Assembly: GCA_003599275.1 (NCBI GenBank)
Contig: QZJG01000051.1
Coordinates: forward strand, 40,836-104,835
Reading direction: 5' to 3'
Source of the DNA: Nitrospiraceae bacterium
GTDB lineage: Bacteria; Nitrospirota; Thermodesulfovibrionia; UBA6902
Length of the DNA: 64,000 nucleotides
The position numbers were made by a program, and so were the translations under genes. The notes beneath the pieces were generated by a model that saw only the letters and a list, made by a program, of their open reading frames with translations, was not told where the DNA came from and searched no databases. Every line of letters begins with the position of its first letter. The stretch's first letter is position 1. Shown in pieces: positions 42,400-51,741 of the stretch.

Positions 42400-43743
42400 A
42401 TGGCATTGACCGGAGTTCAGATATTCAAACTTCTTCCAAAGACAAACTGTAAAAAATGCGGGTTCCCGACCTGTCTTGCATTTGCAATGGCACTTGCTCA
42501 GGCCAAGGTAGACCTTGCAAAGTGCCCCGATGTTTCAGAAGAGGCAAAGAAAACGCTTGGCGAAGCATCTGCGCCGCCGATAAGAACATTCAATCTCGGC
42601 ACAGGTGAAAAAGCGGTAAAGATGGGCGGAGAAACCGTACTCTTCAGGCATGACAAGAAATTCTTCAATCCCTGCGCGTTGGCAGTTAACATTAAAGATA
42701 ATTCAAGCGATGATGAACTTGTGAAAATAGCGACCGGAGTTGTCTCTTCCGAGATGGACCGTGTCGGCCAGAAACTGAGGGTCGATGCCATATCCGTTGA
42801 ATATGCTTCCGGTAACGTTTCTCAATATGAAAAGGCCGTAAAGCTCGTTGCTGAAAAGGCCCCGGATGCGGCGCTGATTCTGAACTGCAAAGATGCCGCT
42901 GCTGCAGAGTCTGCTGTAAAGGCTGTTGCGGCAAGAAAACCCCTGCTCTATGGAGCTGCCGCTGAAAACGCCGAAGCGATGGCAGCTATCGCCAAAACAC
43001 ATGGCGTCCCTCTTTGCGCATGTGCACAGGGACTCGATGCCTTAAGCGCACTTACCGAGAAACTGCAGGGTTTGGGTATCAATGACCTCGTCCTTGATTC
43101 AGGCGCAAAAACGGCAAAGGAGATAATTGAACACAATACGCAGATCAGACGATCTGCATTGAAGAAGGGTTTCAAACCGCTCGGTTTTCCGATACTGAAC
43201 TGCGTGATAAGAGATGGTTCCGCTTTTGAGGCAGCCGTAGCAACAGTGTCAATAGCAAAATACGCTTCGATAGTTGTCCTGAGCAGCATAGAGAAATGGA
43301 AGGACCTCGCCCTTTTCACATTGAGGCAGAATATATATACGGACCCGCAGGTGCCGATGCAGGTAGAACAGAAGATTTACAAGATCGGTGAACCGTCTGC
43401 TGCTTCGCCGTTGATGATTACAACAAACTTCTCTTTGACCTACTTCATTGTTTCCGGTGAAGTGGAAAACAGCAAAGTGCCGAGCAGGCTTGCAGTAATG
43501 GACAGCGAAGGCCTGTCGGTCCTCACTGCATGGGCGGCCGGTAAATTTACCGCCGCAAAGATAGCGCAGTTCATTAAAGACAGCGGCATTGAGAGTGAAA
43601 TAACTCATAAAGAGCTGATAATACCCGGACAGGTCGCTATATTAAGCGGAGCGCTTGAAGACAAACTCGAGGGATGGAAGATCGTAGTTGGACCGAGAGA
43701 AGCAAACGCGATCCCGACTTTCCTGAAAACCAGGGCGTCCTGA
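42400..43743 (+). CDS. acsC: Corrinoid/iron-sulfur protein large subunit (CODH/ACS gamma)
   Basis: 447 residues. The N-terminal [4Fe-4S] domain has TNCKKCGFPTCLAFAMAL followed by AKCP; the central TIM barrel and C-terminal B12-binding domain (ITTNFSLTYFIVSGEVE, TAWAAGKFTA) complete the standard architecture. The cluster reactivates oxidised cobalt. Acts with AcsD. GGAGG upstream of the start. Confidence 0.95.
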   Translation: MALTGVQIFKLLPKTNCKKCGFPTCLAFAMALAQAKVDLAKCPDVSEEAKKTLGEASAPPIRTFNLGTGEKAVKMGGETVLFRHDKKFFNPCALAVNIKDNSSDDELVKIATGVVSSEMDRVGQKLRVDAISVEYASGNVSQYEKAVKLVAEKAPDAALILNCKDAAAAESAVKAVAARKPLLYGAAAENAEAMAAIAKTHGVPLCACAQGLDALSALTEKLQGLGINDLVLDSGAKTAKEIIEHNTQIRRSALKKGFKPLGFPILNCVIRDGSAFEAAVATVSIAKYASIVVLSSIEKWKDLALFTLRQNIYTDPQVPMQVEQKIYKIGEPSAASPLMITTNFSLTYFIVSGEVENSKVPSRLAVMDSEGLSVLTAWAAGKFTAAKIAQFIKDSGIESEITHKELIIPGQVAILSGALEDKLEGWKIVVGPREANAIPTFLKTRAS

Positions 43744-43778
43744 GGTCTTTAATGAATGCCTGTTTATTATGCCGGTCC

Positions 43779-43875
43779 GTCATTCCCGTGCTTAAGACAC
43801 CTACTGTTGGTGAAAACGGGGACCCAGAAGCCTTTGGAAAAAAATGGATTCCGGCTTAAAGACTGCCGGAATGAC
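43779..43875. repeat. GTCATTCC palindromic repeat, full-length copy (97 bp)
   Basis: Terminal 8-bp inverted repeats GTCATTCC (43779-43786) and GGAATGAC (43868-43875). Inside is GTGCTTAAGACACCTACTGT, followed by TGGTGAAAACGGG, nearly identical to a copy at 54475-54528. It lies between acsC and the perR-like gene. Confidence 0.8.
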
Positions 43876-43915
43876 GTTTAAGTACAGTTTGCAACCTGAA
43901 ATAAACAGTCAGTAT

Positions 43916-43943
43916 TTGACAAGAATCATTCTCATGTGATAAC
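43916..43943 (+). promoter_or_regulatory. Promoter with PerR/Fur-like box
   Basis: TTGACA (43916-43921) and an extended -10 (TGTGATAAC, ending 43943) at 16 bases. The palindrome AGAATCATTCT (43922-43932) fills the spacer and matches the centre of PerR boxes of the TTAGAATnATTCTAA type. It precedes the Fur-family gene by 30 bases, so autoregulation is likely. Confidence 0.55.
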
Positions 43944-43972
43944 TTCTATTGTCTTAATGGTATACTTTTGCA

Positions 43973-44368
43973 ATGCCTGAAAAATATAGAAATCTTCATA
44001 TTAAATTGACGCCTCAGCGGCTTGCGATCCTGAGCTACCTGAACGGCAACAGGACGCATCCTTCCGCCGAGGACATATATAAGGCCGTGCAAAAGCAGTA
44101 TCCGACGATGTCTTTTGCGACCGTTTACAATACGCTCGAAGCATTAAAGGAAAAAGGGAACATCCGGGAGCTCAAGCTGGACTCGGCAAAAAAGCGGTAT
44201 GACCCCGATAATACTCCGCATCACCATCTGATATGCGTTAAGTGCAACGAGATTGTGGACATACACTGGGCTTTCGAGTTGAGTTTGCCTGACAAGACAG
44301 TCCAGGGCTTTGAATTAATCGGCAATCATATCGAATTTTACGGTATATGCCGGAAATGCAAAAAATGA
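43973..44368 (+). CDS. PerR-like Fur family transcriptional repressor
   Basis: 131 residues. Winged helix with LTPQRLAILSYLNGNRTHPSAEDIYKAV and FATVYNTLEALKEKGNIREL; the metal domain has HHHLICVKC and ICRKCKK (two CxxC structural zinc pairs) plus His ligands. Small size and CxxC pairs fit PerR rather than Fur. In anaerobes PerR senses peroxide with iron. It sits between acsC and acsB with its own promoter, so it could adjust the oxygen-sensitive CODH/ACS genes downstream. Confidence 0.88.
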   Translation: MPEKYRNLHIKLTPQRLAILSYLNGNRTHPSAEDIYKAVQKQYPTMSFATVYNTLEALKEKGNIRELKLDSAKKRYDPDNTPHHHLICVKCNEIVDIHWAFELSLPDKTVQGFELIGNHIEFYGICRKCKK

Positions 44369-44381
44369 GATACACGAGATT

Positions 44382-44440
44382 GTCATTCCCGCAAAAGCAA
44401 AATCCATACAACTGGATCCCGGGGCAAGTCCGGAATGGCA
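44382..44440. repeat. GTCATTCC palindromic repeat, short copy
   Basis: GTCATTCCCGC (44382-44392) and GTCCGGAATGGC at the right end, with ACTGGATCCCGGGG inside. Lies between the perR-like gene and acsB. Confidence 0.7.
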
Positions 44441-44507
44441 TTAGGACGTATCTCAGGAAATTTGATAGAAATGTTTACTATGAATCTTATTTTGTAAGGA
44501 GGTTGAA

Positions 44508-46721
44508 ATGTCAAAAATAATAGCCTCTGCCGCCATCAGGGCTTCACACGCGCTCGTACAAAAAGCAGAGGAGATGCTTGAAAAAGCCATAGGGGAAAAA
44601 GGCAAGGATTTTGTGTTTGAATTCCCGGACACCGCATTCTATCTTCCAATGATATATGCGATGACCGCGTTCCCGGTCAAGACGCTTGCCGATATGAAAG
44701 TCGCTCTCAGCATGACGCGGGAAATGCTTCATGAGGAGCCGGAGGAAAAACTCTGGAAACCCTATTTAGGTGAGGCGCTTGACTCCGGCATGGCGACCCT
44801 TTTCGCAGAAGAAATCATTCTCGCATTAAGATATATCAATGGACTTGAACCGGCGACCGATCCTGAAACAGGATATGTCTACAACGGGTTCATTACGGAT
44901 ACCATTCAGCGTAATCTCGGTATCGCGCTCGTGGACGGCAGGATGCCGGGATTCGCGGCGATCATCGGGGCGGCACCCGACGAAGATATCGCAGTTAAAA
45001 TCGTCAGAGAGCTGCAGGAAAGAAACATCCTTATTTTCCTCTCAGGTCAGTCGAAAGACAAAAACGGCGAAGTTACAAGCGTAACAAAGCAGCTTTTACG
45101 GAAAAACGTTGCGCTCGGCTGGGAAACATATATAGTCCCTCTCGGACCCGACACTGAGCATACATTATATGCGCTTGACTGGGCGATAAGGGCGTCTCTT
45201 ATATTCGGCGGAAAGAAACCCGGTGATTACAAGGAACATCTCAAATATCAGAAAGACAGGGTGTTTGCATTCGCGATTGTGCTTGGAGAGCTTGATGACG
45301 TCAAGTGGTCCACGGGAGCGGGGGCGATAAATATGGGCTTCCCGGCCGTATGCGATACTGACGTGCCCGTCATTCATCCAACCGGCGTATGCACCTATGA
45401 GCACGTTGACAAGGAATTCGACCACAATAAGATCGTCCAGAAATCCATCGAAGTAAGGGGCCTCAAGGTCACCGTCGAGAAGCCGCCGATCCCCGTCTCA
45501 TACGGCCCGGCGTTCGAGGGTGAGAGGATCAGGAAAGAGGACATGTTCATCGAATTCGGCGGACAGCGCTCACCGGCCTTTGAATGGGTCAGGACAAAAG
45601 AGCTTCATGAGATTGAAGACAACAAGGTCATCATTATCGGCACCGATGTAGAAGAACGATATAAAAAGGGCGGGGTAATGCCTATGGCTGTTGTCATTGA
45701 TGTTGCCGGCAGAAAGATGCAAAAGGATTTCGAGGCGATCATTGAAAGAAAACTCCATCACAACATCAATGAGGCGCAGGGACTCTGGCACATGGGGCAG
45801 CGCGATATAGTCTGGATGAGGATCAGCAACCAGGCATACAAGGACGGAATTACCCTGGAACATCTTGGTGTAATACACAACACGATGGCCCATCACCGCT
45901 TCAAGTCAATCGTTGACAAGGTGCAGGTAACACTTTATGTGGATGAAAAAGACGTGCTTGCATTACAGGATGAGGCGCGAAAGGTATACAAAGAAAGAGA
46001 CCACAGGCTTGCGGGTCTGACTGACGAATCAGTAGACACCTTCTATTCCTGCCTGCTGTGCCAGTCATTTGCTCCATCACATGTATGCGTAATAAGTCCT
46101 GAGCGTCTCGGACTCTGCGGAGCATACAACTGGCTCGACACAAGGGCGGCCTTTGAAATTGATCCTACAGGCGGCAACCAGCCGATCATGAAAGGCGAGG
46201 CGCTGGATGCAACCAGAGGCAGATGGGCCGGCGTTGACAATTACCTGAAAAGCAATTCGGCAGGCGCAGTGGAATCATTGAACCTCTATACCATCATGGA
46301 CAATCCCATGACATCCTGCGGATGCTTTGAATGTATCGTTGCAATTATCCCCGAGGCAAACGGCATAATGCTTGTGCAGAGAGGCCATACGGGGATGACC
46401 CCTGCGGGAATGAAATTTTCCACGCTGGCAGGGACTGTCGGCGGCGGCGCGCAAAACCCCGGCTTTATGGGAATAGGCGTGAACTTCATCACAAGCAGGA
46501 AATTCCTTTTTGCCGACGGCGGCATCAAGAGAATCGTGTGGATGACAAAGAACCTGAAAGAAAGGCTCGGCGAAGATTTCAAAAAGAGGGCTGAAGAAGA
46601 AGGCGTGCCCGATTTAATAGATAAGATCGCGGATGAAACCGTTGCGGAAGATTCGGAAAAACTCATGGAATTCCTTGCAGGCGCCGGACATCCCGCGCTT
46701 GAGATGGATCCGATGTTCTAA
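44508..46721 (+). CDS. acsB: Acetyl-CoA synthase (CODH/ACS alpha subunit, bacterial type)
   Basis: 737 residues, close to the length of Moorella ACS, so the N-terminal CODH-binding domain is present, unlike the shorter archaeal form. The A-cluster cysteines are in the C-terminal third: YSCLLCQSFAPSHVC, GLCGAYNW and SCGCFECI, with GGGAQNPGFMGIG after. The enzyme condenses CO, a methyl group from the corrinoid protein and CoA to acetyl-CoA. AGGAGG upstream of the ATG. The next gene encodes the CODH that supplies CO. Confidence 0.96.
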   Translation: MSKIIASAAIRASHALVQKAEEMLEKAIGEKGKDFVFEFPDTAFYLPMIYAMTAFPVKTLADMKVALSMTREMLHEEPEEKLWKPYLGEALDSGMATLFAEEIILALRYINGLEPATDPETGYVYNGFITDTIQRNLGIALVDGRMPGFAAIIGAAPDEDIAVKIVRELQERNILIFLSGQSKDKNGEVTSVTKQLLRKNVALGWETYIVPLGPDTEHTLYALDWAIRASLIFGGKKPGDYKEHLKYQKDRVFAFAIVLGELDDVKWSTGAGAINMGFPAVCDTDVPVIHPTGVCTYEHVDKEFDHNKIVQKSIEVRGLKVTVEKPPIPVSYGPAFEGERIRKEDMFIEFGGQRSPAFEWVRTKELHEIEDNKVIIIGTDVEERYKKGGVMPMAVVIDVAGRKMQKDFEAIIERKLHHNINEAQGLWHMGQRDIVWMRISNQAYKDGITLEHLGVIHNTMAHHRFKSIVDKVQVTLYVDEKDVLALQDEARKVYKERDHRLAGLTDESVDTFYSCLLCQSFAPSHVCVISPERLGLCGAYNWLDTRAAFEIDPTGGNQPIMKGEALDATRGRWAGVDNYLKSNSAGAVESLNLYTIMDNPMTSCGCFECIVAIIPEANGIMLVQRGHTGMTPAGMKFSTLAGTVGGGAQNPGFMGIGVNFITSRKFLFADGGIKRIVWMTKNLKERLGEDFKKRAEEEGVPDLIDKIADETVAEDSEKLMEFLAGAGHPALEMDPMF

Positions 46722-46725
46722 AGAC

Positions 46726-46792
46726 AGGGAGCAGTGAGTAGTGGGTAGGGGGTAGTAAAAAACTACACCCTACTCCCTCCACCCTACACCCT
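46726..46792. repeat. GGGTAGGGGGTAG-word palindrome between acsB and acsA
   Basis: GAGTAGTGGGTAGGGGGTAG (46736-46755) pairs with CTACACCCTACTCCCTCC and CCTACACCC on the right with a very short A-rich loop. Same words as 19083-19150. It ends 12 bases before the GGAGG of the next gene. Confidence 0.8.
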
Positions 46793-46808
46793 TTTAAATG
46801 GAGGATAT

Positions 46809-48812
46809 ATGGAAGACAAAGTTATAAAGACGGCGGACAAAGAAGCCGCGCAGATATTGGAGTGGGGAGAATCCCGCGGATTTTCGACCTGCTTTACAAG
46901 GGCGGAGAAACTCAAGCCCTGCCCTATCGGTGAAAGCGGCGCATGCTGCAAGGTATGCCACATGGGCCCATGCAGGCTTGTCGGGAAGAACGCTGAGGAA
47001 GAGGGCCGTGGTATTTGCGGAGCGACCCTTCCGGTAATTGCGGCAAGGAACATCGCCAGGATGGTAGCTGCGGGGACTGCCTGTCACGGCGATCATGGAA
47101 GAGACATGGTCTTTACCCTTCAGGCAGTCGCAGACGGCGAGACAAAGGACTTCAAGATAAAAGACGTGAAAAAGCTTTACAGGGTCGCAGACATAATCGG
47201 GGTCGAGTTCGAAGGAAGGCCCGTGATTGACGTTGCCAAAGACGTTGCAAACAAATTCATGGAAGATTTCGGCAGGCAAAGGGGAGAGATCAATTACATT
47301 AAAAGGGCGCCGAAAAAGACCCAGGAAAGATGGAAGAAGTTTGGAATAGTCCCAAGAGGTATAGACAGGGAAGTAGCAGAGACCCTCGACAGGACCACAA
47401 TGGGAATGGACGCCGACGCCGATTCCATACTGAATCACGCGTTAAAGGCCGCCCTCGCAAACGGCTGGGGCGGCAGTATGATATCCACTGATATTTCAGA
47501 CATCCTTTTCGGGACACCGAGCCCGATAAAGGCGCAGGCGAGTCTCGGCATATTTAAAGACGACGAGGTAAATATCGTCATTCACGGACATGAGCCTACT
47601 CTTGCCGAGATGATAGTGGACGCGGTGTACGAGCCCGAGCTGATCGAGTATGCAAAGTCAAAAGGCGCAAAGGGAATAAATCTCGGAGGCATGTGCTGCA
47701 CTGCAAATGAAGTAATGATGCGCCACGGCATTCCGACCGCGGGCGGTTTCACAAACCAGGAGTTGGGAATAATGACGGGTCTCATAGAAGCGATGGTGGT
47801 GGACGTGCAATGCATCATGCCCGCGCTTACGGAGATTTCAAAGAGGTTCCATACAAAGGTCATAACGACCTCTGAAAAAGTAAGGATGCCCGGCGCGACC
47901 CATGTCGCTTTTGACGAGCACAGGGCAATGGAAATAGCAAGAGAAATAGTCAGGATGGCCATAGACAATTACCCCAACAGAAAGACAGAGGGAAGCCACA
48001 TTACCGAGACATTCCCCGTAATAGCGGGTTTCTCGCATGAATATATAGAGTATATGCAGGGCGGACGCTGGCGCGCATCGTTCAGGCCGCTGAACGATGC
48101 TATTATGGCCGGAAGGGTCCGCGGCGTCGTGGGTATGGCAGGATGTGATAATCCAAGAGTCCCCGCCACCGGGATGCACAAATATCTGGTCACGGAGCTG
48201 ATCAAAAATGACGTGCTTGTCGTATCGACCGGCTGCAGTTCGGCGTCATGCGGCACCGCAGGCTTCCTGGTCCCGGAAATGGCACTGGAGAATGCAGGCC
48301 CCGGTCTGAGGGAAGTATGCGAGGCGATTGGGATCCCCCCTATCCTTCATCTCGGCGCATGTGTAGACAATACGAGAATTCTTACCATTGCATCGGCAAT
48401 GGCCGCAGAAGGCGGACTCTCGGACGAGATCGGAGGAATGCCCGCAGTCGGCATAGCGCCTGAGTTTATAACCGAGAAGGCCATTTCCATAGGCTTCTAC
48501 TTCGCGGCGTCCGGCGTACCCGTCATATTCGGCGGAGAATCTCCGGTAGGCGCAAGCAAAGAGGTCGAAAAAATAATGACTGAAGTCTGGATGGAGCGTT
48601 TCATGGGCGCCCTGCATTTTGAACCGGACCCGGAAAAGATACTTGCACTGGCTTTAGATTATATTGACAAAGCAAGAGAGAGGCTCAAGCTCAGAAAATA
48701 CGAGCCGGGGAAATTCGGCGCTGAAAGGGTCCTCATGGATATGGCGGCAAGGAGAGAGATTAAAGGCTCACCCCATGCCGGAGTCGGAGGGATAAATGAG
48801 TCTGAAAACTAA
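46809..48812 (+). CDS. acsA: Anaerobic carbon monoxide dehydrogenase catalytic subunit
   Basis: 667 residues, CooS/AcsA family. The N-terminal cluster cysteines are in CPIGESGACCKVCHMGPCRL (B and D clusters). C-cluster region motifs include IHGHEPTLAEMIVDA, LGGMCCTANEVMMRHG, STGCSSASCGTAGF and HLGACVDNTRIL. It reversibly oxidises CO to CO2 at a Ni-4Fe-4S site and feeds CO to AcsB. GGAGG upstream. Its last 17 bases overlap the NuoE-like gene, tying CODH to that electron-transfer module. Confidence 0.96.
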   Translation: MEDKVIKTADKEAAQILEWGESRGFSTCFTRAEKLKPCPIGESGACCKVCHMGPCRLVGKNAEEEGRGICGATLPVIAARNIARMVAAGTACHGDHGRDMVFTLQAVADGETKDFKIKDVKKLYRVADIIGVEFEGRPVIDVAKDVANKFMEDFGRQRGEINYIKRAPKKTQERWKKFGIVPRGIDREVAETLDRTTMGMDADADSILNHALKAALANGWGGSMISTDISDILFGTPSPIKAQASLGIFKDDEVNIVIHGHEPTLAEMIVDAVYEPELIEYAKSKGAKGINLGGMCCTANEVMMRHGIPTAGGFTNQELGIMTGLIEAMVVDVQCIMPALTEISKRFHTKVITTSEKVRMPGATHVAFDEHRAMEIAREIVRMAIDNYPNRKTEGSHITETFPVIAGFSHEYIEYMQGGRWRASFRPLNDAIMAGRVRGVVGMAGCDNPRVPATGMHKYLVTELIKNDVLVVSTGCSSASCGTAGFLVPEMALENAGPGLREVCEAIGIPPILHLGACVDNTRILTIASAMAAEGGLSDEIGGMPAVGIAPEFITEKAISIGFYFAASGVPVIFGGESPVGASKEVEKIMTEVWMERFMGALHFEPDPEKILALALDYIDKARERLKLRKYEPGKFGAERVLMDMAARREIKGSPHAGVGGINESEN

Positions 48813-49269
48813 CGAGATCATAGGACACGTTGGAACAGTATTGACGGAGGGCCAGAAAAAAAGGGGGATATTGATCCACGCCTTCCAGAAGATACAGGAA
48901 GAGCATAATTATCTTCCCGAAGAAGAGCTGCGAAAATTATCGAAGAAACTCGACATTCCGCTTTCGGATGTTTACAGCACGGCCACGTTCTACAAGCAGT
49001 TTTATTTCTCGCCGCGCGGGAAAAAGATAGTCCGGGTTTGCACGGGCACGGCCTGCCATGTAAGGGGCGCAGACAAGGTCCTGGACAAAATAAAGGATGA
49101 GTTCAGTATTCAGGAAGGCGAGACAACTGCCGACCTTGCCATGACTCTTGAGACCGTAGGCTGCATCGGCTGCTGCGGACTTGCACCGGTTGCGACCATA
49201 AATGAAAACATAGTCGGCGAGATAGACATGAAGAAGGTTGACGGGGTCATTGAGGAAATAAAAAAATAA
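48796..49269 (+). CDS. NuoE-like [2Fe-2S] subunit of NADH-linked oxidoreductase
   Basis: 157 residues, thioredoxin-like NuoE/HydC/HndA fold. An N-terminal helical part (AFQKIQEEHNYLPEEELRKL) is followed by the [2Fe-2S] site CTGTACHVRGADKVL and VGCIGCCGLAPV. It overlaps the CODH gene by 17 bases and has a clear GGAGGG site within it. It would accept or donate electrons next to the NuoF-like flavoprotein. Confidence 0.92.
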   Translation: MSLKTNEIIGHVGTVLTEGQKKRGILIHAFQKIQEEHNYLPEEELRKLSKKLDIPLSDVYSTATFYKQFYFSPRGKKIVRVCTGTACHVRGADKVLDKIKDEFSIQEGETTADLAMTLETVGCIGCCGLAPVATINENIVGEIDMKKVDGVIEEIKK

Positions 49270-49281
49270 GTTAGGCAAAGG

Positions 49282-49354
49282 TGTCATTGCGAGGGACTTT
49301 AGTCCCGAAGCAATCCCATATTCCAGAGATTGCTTCGCCTCGCTCGCAATGACA
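49282..49354. repeat. TGTCATTGCGAG palindromic repeat
   Basis: 12-bp terminal inverted repeats at 49282-49293 and 49343-49354, with GAAGCAATC / GATTGCTTC inside. Lies between the NuoE-like and NuoF-like genes. Confidence 0.85.
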
Positions 49355-49389
49355 ACAACGTTCCAATAAATTTATTACAAGGTGAAATT

Positions 49390-51732
49390 ATGTCAAAACT
49401 AAACAGTATCGACGCACTTAATGAACTCCGGGGAAAACTGGAAAAAGATACTTTCAAACCCGACACTCTCAGGGCAAGGGTATGCTGCGGCACCGCCTGC
49501 ACCGCGACCGGCGCGCATCAGGTCATCGATGCCTTCAAAAAAGAAGCCGCAGGCACAGGCATAGAGCTTGAGATAGTCAAAACCGGGTGCCAGGGGATCT
49601 GCCAGAAAGGCCCGGTCCTGAAATTGGAGCCTATGGACATTTTTTATCAAAGGACCAAGCCTGAAACCGTTCCCTGGATCATGAGCTATTCGATTCTCGG
49701 CAACATGCCTTACAGGCAGGGACTCTACAGGGACAACTATCTCAGCGAGCCCGTGCCGGTCATGACCGACGTCCCTTTTTACAAAAAACAGAAAAGGATC
49801 GCGCTCCGCAATAACGGTAAAATAGACCCCTGCAATATTGATCATTACATAGCGCTGGGCGGATATGCAGCGCTTGGGAAGGCCCTGTCCGTGATGACGT
49901 CTGATGAAGTCCTTGCCGAAGTCGACAGGGCGAACCTCAGGGGAAGAGGCGGCGCAGGGTTCCCGGCAGGCAAAAAGTGGAAGCATACCAAAGCCTCGCC
50001 GGAAAAAATAAGATTTGTAATCGCAAACGGAGACGAAGGCGACCCCGGCGCGTTCATGGACAGGTCGATCATGGAAGGCGACCCCCACAGCCTCCTCGAA
50101 GGAATGGCCCTTTGCGCATATGCGATCGGGGCGCAGTACGGCATTATTTACGTAAGACACGAGTATCCCCTCGCGGTCAAAAATCTCGGGATCGCGATAA
50201 AGCAGGCGGAAGAGAAGGGATTATTAGGGAAGAATATACTCGGCACTGATTTCAGTTTTACAATGGACATAAGAGAAGGCGCGGGAGCATTCGTATGCGG
50301 CGAATCAACTGCACTCGTTGCCTCGATAGAGGGGGAAAGAGGGTTCCCCAGACCAAGGCCCCCCCGCCTTTCGGAAAAAGGCGGAGGCGCATGGGGTTAT
50401 CCGAGCAATCTTAATAATATTGAAACATATGCATGCGTCCCCGTTATCATTGAAAAAGGCTCGGACTTCTTTCTCTCAATCGGCACGAAGACCTCTCCGG
50501 GCACAAAGGTCTTCGCTCTTACAGGCAAGGTGAAAAATACGGGCCTGGTCGAAGTCCCGATGGGGATTACATTAAAAGAAATTATTTTCGACATCGGCGG
50601 CGGGATATTGGGAGACAAGAAGCTAAAGGCTATCCAGACGGGCGGTCCGTCAGGCGGCTGTATCCCTGCTTCCTATCTCGACCTGCCCGTGGATTTTGAC
50701 TCTCTGGCGTCCGTCGGCTCCATGATGGGGTCCGGCGGAATGGTCGTTATGGACGAAGACACATGCATCGTCGATGTGGCAAAATTCTTCCTTTCCTTTA
50801 CTCAATCCGAGTCATGCGGCAAGTGCCCGCCCTGCAGGATAGGGACCTCCCAGATGCTCCAGATACTTCAGAGAATAACCTCCGGTCAGGGTGAACCCGG
50901 CGACATACAGAGATTGATCGACTTAGGCAAAAATATCCAGAAGGCCTCCCTCTGCGGTCTCGGTCAGAGCGCGCCCAACCCGGTCCTCAGCACCATCAAA
51001 TATTTCAGGGAAGAGTATGAAGAACACATTTACGACAAATACTGCAGGGCCAATTCCTGCAGGGGAATGGGCGCATTTGTAATAGACCAGAACGAATGCT
51101 TCAGGTGCGGACTGTGCAAAGAGGCATGCGCCTTCGGGGCAGTCATAGAAACGAGAAACAGGTTCATTATCGACCGCACAATCTGCACGCAGTGCAAGGC
51201 ATGTTTTAACGCATGCCCGATAAAAGCGGTCAAGATAAAGAAACAGAGACAGGTTGCAATTGAAGAAATCTTAAACTTACCCACCGAAAAACTTGAGGTA
51301 ATTGACAGGAGGTCCAAGATGACTTTGGGAGATATTTTAGCGACAAAGAAGTCCGTCGAGCTTTTTGCCATGACGCCGAACCACCGGGTCGCGGAAGCGA
51401 TAAAGTTAATGAACGACAGGAACATAAGCGCGGTAATGGTTGTTGACGAAACACATAAATTGAAAGGAATGATCACCGAACGGGACATCGTTCGCGGTCT
51501 TTCAAAAGGCGCTGATTATTTAAATCAGATGATCGAAAATATCATGACCCGCAACATAATCACTTTCACCCCGTCAACGGAAGTGAGCGCGGCGATCTCC
51601 GTCGTTGCCAATAAGAAGATCAGACACATTCCCGTTGTCGACGGCGACAGGATCATCGGAATGATAACCTACAGGGACCTGGTTTCATATGTCCTTCCGG
51701 AAATAATCTATATGGCAGAAGATATGTATTAG
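49390..51732 (+). CDS. NuoF/HydB-like NAD(P)H-binding flavoprotein with ferredoxin and CBS domains
   Basis: 780 residues from the ATG at 49390. In order: an N-terminal [2Fe-2S] thioredoxin-like domain (CCGTACTATGAHQVID, CQGICQKG; ~25-110), the FMN/NADH core (GRGGAGFPAGKKW, NGDEGDPGAFMDR), an SLBB segment, the N3 cluster (SCGKCPPCRIG), a 2x[4Fe-4S] ferredoxin (CFRCGLCKEACAFG, CTQCKACFNACPIKA) and two CBS domains (~644-780). This is the HydB/HndC layout of bifurcating enzymes plus an unusual CBS tail. An internal AGGAGG six bases before an in-frame ATG at 51319 could also give a free 137-residue CBS protein. Confidence 0.9.
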   Translation: MSKLNSIDALNELRGKLEKDTFKPDTLRARVCCGTACTATGAHQVIDAFKKEAAGTGIELEIVKTGCQGICQKGPVLKLEPMDIFYQRTKPETVPWIMSYSILGNMPYRQGLYRDNYLSEPVPVMTDVPFYKKQKRIALRNNGKIDPCNIDHYIALGGYAALGKALSVMTSDEVLAEVDRANLRGRGGAGFPAGKKWKHTKASPEKIRFVIANGDEGDPGAFMDRSIMEGDPHSLLEGMALCAYAIGAQYGIIYVRHEYPLAVKNLGIAIKQAEEKGLLGKNILGTDFSFTMDIREGAGAFVCGESTALVASIEGERGFPRPRPPRLSEKGGGAWGYPSNLNNIETYACVPVIIEKGSDFFLSIGTKTSPGTKVFALTGKVKNTGLVEVPMGITLKEIIFDIGGGILGDKKLKAIQTGGPSGGCIPASYLDLPVDFDSLASVGSMMGSGGMVVMDEDTCIVDVAKFFLSFTQSESCGKCPPCRIGTSQMLQILQRITSGQGEPGDIQRLIDLGKNIQKASLCGLGQSAPNPVLSTIKYFREEYEEHIYDKYCRANSCRGMGAFVIDQNECFRCGLCKEACAFGAVIETRNRFIIDRTICTQCKACFNACPIKAVKIKKQRQVAIEEILNLPTEKLEVIDRRSKMTLGDILATKKSVELFAMTPNHRVAEAIKLMNDRNISAVMVVDETHKLKGMITERDIVRGLSKGADYLNQMIENIMTRNIITFTPSTEVSAAISVVANKKIRHIPVVDGDRIIGMITYRDLVSYVLPEIIYMAEDMY
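51307..51321 (+). promoter_or_regulatory. Internal Shine-Dalgarno and start codon for the CBS domain pair
   Basis: AGGAGG (51307-51312) stands six bases before ATG (51319-51321), in frame with the NuoF-like gene and exactly at the boundary between ferredoxin and CBS regions. It predicts either a former separate gene fused by stop loss, or dual expression of fused and free CBS forms. Confidence 0.5.
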
Positions 51733-51741
51733 AGGTAAGAC

